Assembly (NCBI GenBank): GCA_035687245.1
Contig: DASRYH010000053.1
Coordinates: forward strand, 1 to 5,490
Source: DASRYH01 sp035687245
GTDB lineage: Bacteria; Actinomycetota; Coriobacteriia; Anaerosomatales; PHET01
Reading direction: 5' to 3'
Length of the DNA stretch: 5,490 bases
Shown: positions 1 to 4,039 of the stretch, in pieces
Layout: the number at the start of each line of letters is the position of its first letter
Numbering within the stretch: position 1 is the stretch's first letter
Made by a program: the position numbers and the translations under genes
Notes under the pieces: model-generated
Told to the model about the DNA's origin: nothing
The model's database searches: none
The model's input: the letters and a program-made list of their open reading frames with translations, nothing else

Positions 1-546
1 AAGAACCGCATCACGCTCACCGGTATCCGCCGCGAGATCGAGCGACAGACCGGCGGCGTCTTCACCGCCGAGGACATCGTGCCGCTGCCCTGTGACATCG
101 ACCGCGTTGCGGTGAGCTACGCGATCAGGGGCGACGCGGGCTACGTGCCGGTGATGCGCAAGGTCAAGATCGAGGGCTACCTCGAGATCATCGACAACAC
201 GATGGACTTCCGCGCCGAAGACCTCGTGAAGAACGCGATCAAAGGCACGCTCACCAAGAGCATTGGCTGCGACTGCCTGCGCCTCAAAGACGAGATCGCC
301 GAAGTGCTGCCCGAGGGCTACCTCACGTGGAGCTCAAAGCGCCGCGCCGCCTACATCGACACCAACACGTTCCGCATCACGATCTCGTCGTTCGTGGACC
401 GCTACAACTTCGATGCGAAGTCGATTCGCAAGGAGTGCGTCCACATCATCACGCCTGACCTGCAGCGCATCCCGTTCTCGACCTACAACATGATCCACCG
501 AGAGCGAGCTGCCGAAAGGGAGCGAGCGGCGGGGTCGCAGCAGTGA
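1..546 (+). CDS. C-terminal part of a radical SAM protein, Tes/MJ0619-like (5' end outside window)
   Basis: The frame is open from base 1, so the GTG at 79 is internal and the true start lies upstream. The visible 181 residues are a C-terminal region. A QTGG-x-F...D-x-VPLPC segment (Cys codon at 91-93) and a closing ECVHIITPDLQRIPFSTYN block (about 439-492) resemble the C-terminal part of the radical SAM group that includes archaeal tetraether lipid synthase (Tes, MJ0619) and its bacterial homologues. Those enzymes couple lipid tails by C-C bond formation. A CxC pair is encoded at 268-276. The CxxxCxxC cluster and SAM-binding core would be in the missing N-terminal part, so the radical SAM assignment rests on recalled family similarity. 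The protein ends in a charged, low-complexity RERAAERERAA tail. The stop overlaps the next start by 4 bp, suggesting coupled expression with membrane-lipid type enzymes. Substrate is unknown. Confidence 0.68.
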   Translation, partial: KNRITLTGIRREIERQTGGVFTAEDIVPLPCDIDRVAVSYAIRGDAGYVPVMRKVKIEGYLEIIDNTMDFRAEDLVKNAIKGTLTKSIGCDCLRLKDEIAEVLPEGYLTWSSKRRAAYIDTNTFRITISSFVDRYNFDAKSIRKECVHIITPDLQRIPFSTYNMIHRERAAERERAAGSQQ

Positions 547-1172
547 ACCCGCTTGAGCTCCTGCGCAGCGCGCCGCTCTTTCAGCAGGCTCCGCTGGCGA
601 TCGCGATCAACGTTGTCGTCTACGTCTGCTTCCTGCTGATCGCTTTCTCCGTGGTGGCCGACTTCGCCGCCTATCACCGCCGAAGCGACATCGTGGTTCA
701 GAGGCGCAGCTGGGTGGAGACCGGCAGCATGGCGGCCTTCGCCGTCGCCTACTACCTCGCGGTGCGCTTCCGGCTGCTCGAAGTACTCGTCCCCAAGCCG
801 TGGCGCGGAGTCGTTCTTGTGGTGGGTATCGCGCTGATGCTGGCCGGCTCGGTTGTCAACGTGACAGGCCGGCTCTACCTGAAGTCGAACTGGGCCAATC
901 AGATCCGGATCTACGAGGGCCACTGGCTCGTGACAGGCGGCCCCTTCGGCTTCGTGCGTCACCCGCTGTACGCGTCGCTCATCTGGATGTTTGTGGGCGG
1001 CTCGCTCGTCTACGGGAGTGTGGCCGGGCTGCTGCTGACCTTCGGCGTGTTCGTACCGATGATGTACGTGCGCGCCAAGAAAGAGGATGCTTTGCTCGCA
1101 GAGGCGTTCGGCGAGGCGCACGAGGCGTACCGCCGACGGACCGGGATGCTCTTCCCGCGACTGCCGAGGTGA
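543..1172 (+). CDS. Integral membrane methyltransferase, ICMT/PEMT family
   Basis: This 209-aa protein has hydrophobic segments near residues 18-40, 62-80, 88-108 and 143-175. It carries the SAM-binding signature of the isoprenylcysteine carboxyl methyltransferase / phospholipid methyltransferase superfamily. The order is GHWLVTGGPFGFVRHPLY (126-143), then KKEDALLAEAFGEAHEAYRRRTG (179-201) with the conserved acidic residue and the FG...Y..Y..RT pattern. Known members use SAM to methylate prenylcysteine carboxylates, lipid amines or other hydrophobic acceptors at the membrane. Bacterial members are diverse, so the acceptor cannot be named. The GTG start at 543 overlaps the upstream stop (GTGA) and is the only start before the first membrane helix; no strong Shine-Dalgarno is seen, which fits translational coupling. 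The position beside a Tes-like radical SAM enzyme and an Lgt-like protein suggests a lipid or lipid-linked thiol substrate (inference). Confidence 0.85.
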   Translation: MNPLELLRSAPLFQQAPLAIAINVVVYVCFLLIAFSVVADFAAYHRRSDIVVQRRSWVETGSMAAFAVAYYLAVRFRLLEVLVPKPWRGVVLVVGIALMLAGSVVNVTGRLYLKSNWANQIRIYEGHWLVTGGPFGFVRHPLYASLIWMFVGGSLVYGSVAGLLLTFGVFVPMMYVRAKKEDALLAEAFGEAHEAYRRRTGMLFPRLPR

Positions 1173-1173
1173 G
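1166..1173 (+). promoter_or_regulatory. Ribosome binding site fixing the DUF4395 start
   Basis: GAGGTGAG lies 4 nt before the ATG at 1178 and overlaps the stop codon of the methyltransferase gene. It decides the start against the much longer open frame that extends upstream from 1178. Confidence 0.75.
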
Positions 1174-1177
1174 ACGC

Positions 1178-1648
1178 ATGGACTACGCCATCATCCAGAG
1201 GAACGCCTTCATCTTCTGCCGCTACTCGATTGCGGCGCTGATTTGGGTCGCTTTGCTGCTCCAGAACATCTGGGTGCTGTTGGCCGTCTTCGTCATCCTA
1301 CTGGCCTCGGCGCTGCTCACCGTGCGCCGGGCGCCGATGATCATGCTGTGGACGTGGACGCTCGGGCGCGTCCTGCCTTCCGAAGAGGACGTTCTCGACA
1401 TAAGGGCGATGCGCTTCGCGCACGGGATGGGCGCGATGCTGGCCCTGATAAGCCTGTCGCTGGTCTGGCACAACAACCCGCTCGCTTGGTGGTTCGTCGG
1501 GCTGTTCGCGATTCTCAAGACCACAAGCGCCCTCGGTTGGTGCCCGGCATACAAGATCTACGGCTGCCTCAAAGAGGGCGGCTGCTGCGCGCTCACCGGC
1601 AAGCGCTCCGCCGACGTGCAGCCCCGGGCGGTCGATGATCCCCGATAG
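1178..1648 (+). CDS. DUF4395-like membrane protein with cysteine-rich C-terminus
   Basis: This 156-aa protein fits the DUF4395 plan. It has an N-terminal MDYAIIQRNAF segment (compare MD-x-N-x-x-RFNQ) and two helices (about 15-50). A polar loop ends in RFAHGMGAMLALISL (79-93), and a final helix runs into a G-x-C-x-x-x-x-x-Y motif, here GWCPAYKIYGC (120-130). Cysteines at 122, 130, 136 and 137 form an unusually dense cluster at the end. The GWCP core also recalls the GxCPxY motif of DUF2892 proteins. The function of DUF4395 is not established; the paired cysteines could serve thiol relay or metal binding (inference). The ATG at 1178 has a well-placed GAGGTGAG (1166-1173) four bases upstream and follows the methyltransferase stop by 5 nt. 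A longer upstream extension of this frame runs inside the methyltransferase and is a shadow. Confidence 0.75.
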   Translation: MDYAIIQRNAFIFCRYSIAALIWVALLLQNIWVLLAVFVILLASALLTVRRAPMIMLWTWTLGRVLPSEEDVLDIRAMRFAHGMGAMLALISLSLVWHNNPLAWWFVGLFAILKTTSALGWCPAYKIYGCLKEGGCCALTGKRSADVQPRAVDDPR

Positions 1649-2393
1649 CCATGTGACGCCAGACGCGTGGGGTGTGCGCCCCGTGCTGTTCAGCATCGGG
1701 CGCGTTCCCGTGAGCTCGTACTCGTTCTTCGTGCTGCTCGGGCTGGTCGCGGCGATCGCGCTCTACTTCTACAACACCCGCGGCAGGCGAAGCGGCCACG
1801 GACTCGCGGTTGCGACCGCGGCACTCGTGGGCGGCATCATCGGCGCCAAGGTACCGATCTGGCTCGTGAACCTGCCGAAGATCATCGCGAACCCGAGCGC
1901 GGCTGCCGTTCTCTCTGGCCGAACCATCGTGGGCGGGCTCATCGGCGGTGCGCTGGCCGTGTGGCTCGTGAAGCGCCGGCTGGGGATCCGCGAGCGTCTC
2001 GGCAACTACCTGGTGCCCTCGCTCGCGCTCGGCATCTTCTTCGGCAGGCTGGGCTGCTACTTCACGGGCTGCTGCTACGGCGTTGCCACGAAGCTGCCTT
2101 GGGGCGTGGACTTCGGCGATCAGATCGCGCGTCATCCCACGCAGCTCTACGAAGCGGCGTTCGCGCTCGTTCTACTCGCGATTGCACAGCTCACGCTGGA
2201 TGGGTGGGCACCCGGAGTGCTCTTCCGCGCGTTCATGATCGTCTACTTCGTCTGGCGTTTTGCGATCGAGTTCATTCGCGTGAATCCTGCGAGTGCGCTC
2301 GGTCTGACGTACTATCAACTTGCGGCAGCCGCAGTCGTGCTGGGGTATGGGGTGCGGCTGTGGCTCAGTCCGACAGGGGAGGAGCCGCGATGA
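1635..2393 (+). CDS. Lgt-family (prolipoprotein diacylglyceryl transferase-like) membrane protein, cysteine variant
   Basis: This is a 252-aa polytopic membrane protein with the Lgt fold landmarks: GRTIVGGLIGG (95-105), the GRLG signature start (137-140), LPWGVDF (154-160), RHPTQLYEA (166-174) and VWRFAIEFIR (206-215). R138, R208 and E212 match residues known to be important in E. coli Lgt (R143, R239, E243). The rest of the signature differs: canonical GRxGNFxNxExxG is here GRLGCYFTGCCYG (137-149). The usual Asn and Glu are thus replaced, with Cys at 141, 146 and 147. Canonical Lgt moves diacylglyceryl from phosphatidylglycerol to a lipoprotein cysteine. This variant, embedded in a radical SAM/ICMT/DUF4395 operon, is more likely a paralogue handling another lipid or thiol acceptor (inference) than the housekeeping enzyme. 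The ATG at 1635 overlaps the previous gene by 14 bp; GTG at 1653 is an alternative start. Neither has a strong Shine-Dalgarno. Confidence 0.85.
   Translation: MIPDSHVTPDAWGVRPVLFSIGRVPVSSYSFFVLLGLVAAIALYFYNTRGRRSGHGLAVATAALVGGIIGAKVPIWLVNLPKIIANPSAAAVLSGRTIVGGLIGGALAVWLVKRRLGIRERLGNYLVPSLALGIFFGRLGCYFTGCCYGVATKLPWGVDFGDQIARHPTQLYEAAFALVLLAIAQLTLDGWAPGVLFRAFMIVYFVWRFAIEFIRVNPASALGLTYYQLAAAAVVLGYGVRLWLSPTGEEPR
2375..2384 (+). promoter_or_regulatory. Ribosome binding site for the proline-rich membrane protein gene
   Basis: AGGGGAGGAG ends 5 nt before the ATG at 2390. It is the strongest purine tract in the operon and supports the start that overlaps the upstream stop codon as ATGA. Confidence 0.8.
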
Positions 2394-2875
2394 GCGAGAG
2401 CTACCCGCCGAATGGCGACCAGGTGCCCGAGGTGCCGGCCGAACAGCCGCCAATCGCGCCAGAAGTGCCGATTGCGCCAGAGCCCGCCGCGTTCTCGGTT
2501 GGGCAGCCGCCTTCCGTGCCGTCGCTCGAACCGGGCCAGAAGCCGCCTAAGAAGAAGATCGACTGGGTGTTCTTCGTGCTCGGCCTCCTAGCGCCGTCTG
2601 TGGTGCTGCTCATTGCCGGCGGGCTCATCAACTGGTTCTCGACGATTGGGGCTGCCGTGTCGCTGGTGGGCGGCCTTGGCGGGCTGCTTCAGCTCGCAGT
2701 GGTCGGAGGTGCGATCGCTGCCTATGTAGTCGGCAACCGCACGGGCAACAACAGGTGGCGCAGCTTCGGCATCGGCGCGCTATGGTCCTACATCGTCTAC
2801 ATGCTCGTTGCGCTGCTGGCCTTCGGCGCGTGCCTCATCTCGCTGGGTAGTGGCGGGAACTTCCTCGGCAACTGA
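2390..2875 (+). CDS. Proline-rich, multi-pass membrane protein of unknown function
   Basis: I do not recognise a named family. The 161-aa protein has a hydrophilic N-terminus (1-56) rich in Pro, Glu and Ala, with an internal PIAPE repeat, ending in a basic KPPKKK patch. About three hydrophobic segments follow (58-80, 84-114 and 126-152), with a polar GNRTGNNRWRS loop (115-125) and a short Gly/Asn-rich tail. The positive patch directly before the first helix suggests that the proline-rich arm stays in the cytoplasm. Such arms are common on small actinobacterial membrane proteins (DUF4190-like or unnamed), so a specific role cannot be read from it. The start is firm: ATGA overlap with the Lgt-like gene and a strong ribosome binding site. 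It is the last gene of the operon. No clear terminator follows, so read-through to the regulator gene is possible. Confidence 0.8.
   Translation: MSESYPPNGDQVPEVPAEQPPIAPEVPIAPEPAAFSVGQPPSVPSLEPGQKPPKKKIDWVFFVLGLLAPSVVLLIAGGLINWFSTIGAAVSLVGGLGGLLQLAVVGGAIAAYVVGNRTGNNRWRSFGIGALWSYIVYMLVALLAFGACLISLGSGGNFLGN
2450..2485 (+). repeat. In-frame 18-bp tandem duplication encoding PIAPE(V/P)
   Basis: Codons 2450-2467 encode PIAPEV and codons 2468-2485 encode PIAPEP. The two DNA copies differ mainly at third positions and at the last codon. The unit lies within the cytoplasmic proline-rich arm. Confidence 0.6.
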
Positions 2876-2900
2876 GGTAGCACCCGGCCGAAACTCACTA

Positions 2901-2928
2901 CGGAAACTGCTTGACAGTTCAGTTTCCA
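2901..2928. promoter_or_regulatory. Putative TetR-type operator A upstream of the regulator gene
   Basis: An inverted repeat has left arm CGGAAACT (2901-2908), a 12-nt spacer and right arm AGTTTCCA (2921-2928); 7 of 8 arm positions are complementary. Spacer length and arms match two further sites in the window (2932-2959 and 3566-3593). A perfect -35-like TTGACA (2911-2916) sits in its spacer, so occupancy would be expected to block RNA polymerase (inference). Confidence 0.7.
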
Positions 2929-2944
2929 CGGTGGAAACTGTAAC
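2911..2944 (+). promoter_or_regulatory. Possible promoter of the TetR-family gene
   Basis: TTGACA (2911-2916) is a perfect -35 consensus. No good -10 box lies at 17 nt: GAAACT occupies that position, and the better match TGTAAC (2939-2944) would need a 22-nt spacer. The promoter is therefore weak, relies on an activator, or is misread. The overlap with operators A and B is what supports regulation here. Confidence 0.4.
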
Positions 2945-2959
2945 AGCAATGAGTTTCCA
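2932..2959. promoter_or_regulatory. Putative TetR-type operator B upstream of the regulator gene
   Basis: This is a perfect inverted repeat: TGGAAACT (2932-2939), a 12-nt spacer, then AGTTTCCA (2952-2959). It begins 31 bp after operator A, close to three helical turns, so two dimers could sit on the same face of the DNA. It ends 21 bp before the GTG start of the TetR-family gene, which points to autoregulation. Confidence 0.75.
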
Positions 2960-2980
2960 CGACGAGGAACCGAGGTACGC

Positions 2981-3517
2981 GTGAGCCAGAAGCAGCAGAT
3001 CGCCGAAGCGTTCGAGCGCCAGGTCACGGCGGTCGGCTACTCGAAGGCGAACCTCGACGAGGTCTCCCGCGAGCTGCACATCAGCAAGAAGACGATCTAC
3101 GTCCACTTCGATGGCAAGCGCGAGATCTACGCCTACGTGGTCGAGAAGCAGGCAGCCCGCGAGCAAGCGAAGCTGCGCGGCATGGTCGCGAACCTGCCGA
3201 CCAATCGCGAGAGGGCGGAGGCGCTGTTGAAGTTCGTGATCGCCTCGGCTCGAGCGCACATCGCCGAGACGAGCCAAGAAGAGTGGCTGGCGGAGTACGA
3301 GATCGCCGCCGACGCGTTCCGAAAGGCCAACGGGGACTTGCTGCGAGAGATCGTCACCGAAGGCATCGACGCGGGTGAGTTCATCGCCGGCGATGCGGAC
3401 CTGGTAGAGAAGATGGTCGCGGCGATGGTGCTCGACTACACCGTGCTGGTGAACTCAGCGCCGGAGTACGACCGTGACGAGGAGCTGGTCGAGCGCATCC
3501 TGCGCTTCATCGGCTAG
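2981..3517 (+). CDS. TetR-family transcriptional regulator
   Basis: This 178-aa protein has the TetR N-terminal DNA-binding domain. A first helix (1-17) leads to the helix-turn-helix LDEVSRELHISKKTIYVHFDGKREIYAYVVE (25-55), with the typical recognition helix KKTIYVHF and the following K-x-x-IY segment. The remaining residues form a helical ligand/dimerisation domain, which is not conserved between subfamilies, so no inducer can be named. The GTG start at 2981 has GAGGT (2972-2976) 4 nt upstream. Two matching inverted repeats lie directly upstream and a third precedes the next two small genes. The likely role is therefore autorepression plus control of that pair. It is followed by an intrinsic terminator, so it is probably transcribed on its own or with the upstream operon, but not with the downstream genes. 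Confidence 0.9.
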   Translation: MSQKQQIAEAFERQVTAVGYSKANLDEVSRELHISKKTIYVHFDGKREIYAYVVEKQAAREQAKLRGMVANLPTNRERAEALLKFVIASARAHIAETSQEEWLAEYEIAADAFRKANGDLLREIVTEGIDAGEFIAGDADLVEKMVAAMVLDYTVLVNSAPEYDRDEELVERILRFIG

Positions 3518-3524
3518 GCGACTG

Positions 3525-3557
3525 GGGCTCGTGCCCGAGGTGGGCGAGCCCTTCTTT
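3525..3557 (+). terminator. Intrinsic (Rho-independent) terminator after the TetR-family gene
   Basis: GGGCTCG (3525-3531) pairs with CGAGCCC (3545-3551), and an inner CCC/GGG stem (3534-3536 with 3542-3544) closes on a GAGGT loop. TTCTTT (3552-3557) follows at once. It begins 7 nt after the stop codon. Confidence 0.7.
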
Positions 3558-3565
3558 AGGCCCTA

Positions 3566-3593
3566 TGGAAACTGCAAAGCGATGGAGTTTCCA
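3566..3593. promoter_or_regulatory. Putative TetR-type operator C upstream of the small membrane-protein pair
   Basis: This is a perfect inverted repeat: TGGAAACT (3566-3573), a 12-nt spacer, then AGTTTCCA (3586-3593). The arms and spacer length are identical to operator B, while the spacer sequence is only partly alike (gtaacagcaatg against gcaaagcgatgg). It lies between the terminator and the start at 3635, where a separate promoter would have to be. No convincing -35/-10 pair was seen. Confidence 0.75.
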
Positions 3594-3623
3594 CGAGAAG
3601 AGGAGTTGGCAGTGATGGCAACT

Positions 3624-3630
3624 GGAGGTG
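3624..3630 (+). promoter_or_regulatory. Ribosome binding site for the 63-aa membrane protein
   Basis: GGAGGTG lies 4 nt before the ATG at 3635. A near-consensus site of this quality is strong support that this very short frame is translated. Confidence 0.8.
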
Positions 3631-3634
3631 CGCG

Positions 3635-3826
3635 ATGAGTTGGATCTGGGTGGCTGGTGCGGCACTGGCGGCGCTGTGCAGCGTGGCATGTGGCGTGAAC
3701 ATCGGGGCGCGTGTGTCGAGCGGCAAGGAACCCGTTTGGAGCCCACAGGTCCTGATCTGGGTTGTCGGATTCCACGGCGCGGCCGGTGTTGCCGCTCTGA
3801 TGATGCTGGTTCAATCGAGAGGCTAG
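3635..3826 (+). CDS. Small two-helix membrane protein (63 aa), unknown function
   Basis: I do not recognise a family. The protein has two hydrophobic segments, about residues 3-24 and 38-59, separated by a short basic loop (ARVSSGKEP). It contains two cysteines in the first helix (CSVAC). That looks faintly like a lipobox, but there is no basic N-region before it, so a lipoprotein signal is unlikely. The start is well supported by GGAGGTG (3624-3630), 4 nt before the ATG. The gene stands behind operator C and is immediately followed by a second tiny membrane-protein gene. The two could form a hetero-oligomer such as a small efflux pump or a membrane stress protein pair (inference only). Small multidrug resistance proteins are about 105 aa with four helices, so neither product alone matches that family. 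Confidence 0.7.
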   Translation: MSWIWVAGAALAALCSVACGVNIGARVSSGKEPVWSPQVLIWVVGFHGAAGVAALMMLVQSRG

Positions 3827-4039
3827 GTGACTACGGTGAAGATGATTCCGGCAGTCCTTGGGTGGACGCTTCGGGCGAGCGCGGCGATCTGCATGACATG
3901 GATCATCGTCCAGGTCGCTACCGGGCAGATCAGCTCGCTGCCCGTGTTGCTGGGGTCGGTGGCGTGGCATGCCGCTTTCGCTCTGGGCGGAGTCGCGCTG
4001 GTTGGCGCATCGAAACGGGCGTCTGACCCCGCGCTCTAG
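3827..4039 (+). CDS. Small two-helix membrane protein (70 aa), unknown function
   Basis: I do not recognise a family. There are two hydrophobic segments, about residues 7-31 and 38-60, and a short polar tail (SKRASDPAL). The GTG at 3827 directly abuts the TAG of the preceding gene, and GAGAGG (3817-3822) lies 4 nt upstream. GTG at 3836 and ATG at 3842 are alternative starts that would shorten only the N-terminus. The similar size, two-helix layout and zero spacing point to coupled translation with the 63-aa protein and joint action in the membrane (inference). Its stop overlaps the stop of the convergent diguanylate cyclase gene. Confidence 0.68.
   Translation: MTTVKMIPAVLGWTLRASAAICMTWIIVQVATGQISSLPVLLGSVAWHAAFALGGVALVGASKRASDPAL

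Noticed and set aside
483..1121. Long minus-strand open frame opposite the methyltransferase gene
   Set aside because: It is antisense to a gene with clear family motifs. Its translation is rich in His, Arg and Glu with no recognisable domain, which is typical of a high-GC shadow frame.
1593..2135. 180-codon minus-strand open frame opposite the Lgt-like gene
   Set aside because: Shadow frame over a conserved Lgt signature; low-complexity charged translation.
2888..2895. CCGAAACT as an extra operator half-site
   Set aside because: Only 6 of 8 positions match the arm and no partner arm lies at the expected distance.
2920..2940. The 21-bp palindrome read as a transcription terminator hairpin
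   Set aside because: It has a one-base centre and no following T-tract, and it fits the repeated operator geometry better.
2901..3593. Repeated GGAAACT/AGTTTCC units considered as a CRISPR or mobile-element remnant
   Set aside because: The units are 8 bp, arranged as inverted pairs with fixed 12-nt gaps in two promoter regions. There are no regular spacers, no transposase and no target duplications.
3616..3644. TGGCAACT followed by AGTTGGAT as a fourth operator
   Set aside because: Both arms deviate, the spacing is 14 rather than 12, and it overlaps the ribosome binding site and start codon of the 63-aa gene; probably chance.
3635..3700. Lipoprotein signal in the 63-aa protein (LCSVAC)
   Set aside because: No basic N-terminal region precedes the hydrophobic stretch and the context does not fit a lipobox; a membrane helix is simpler.
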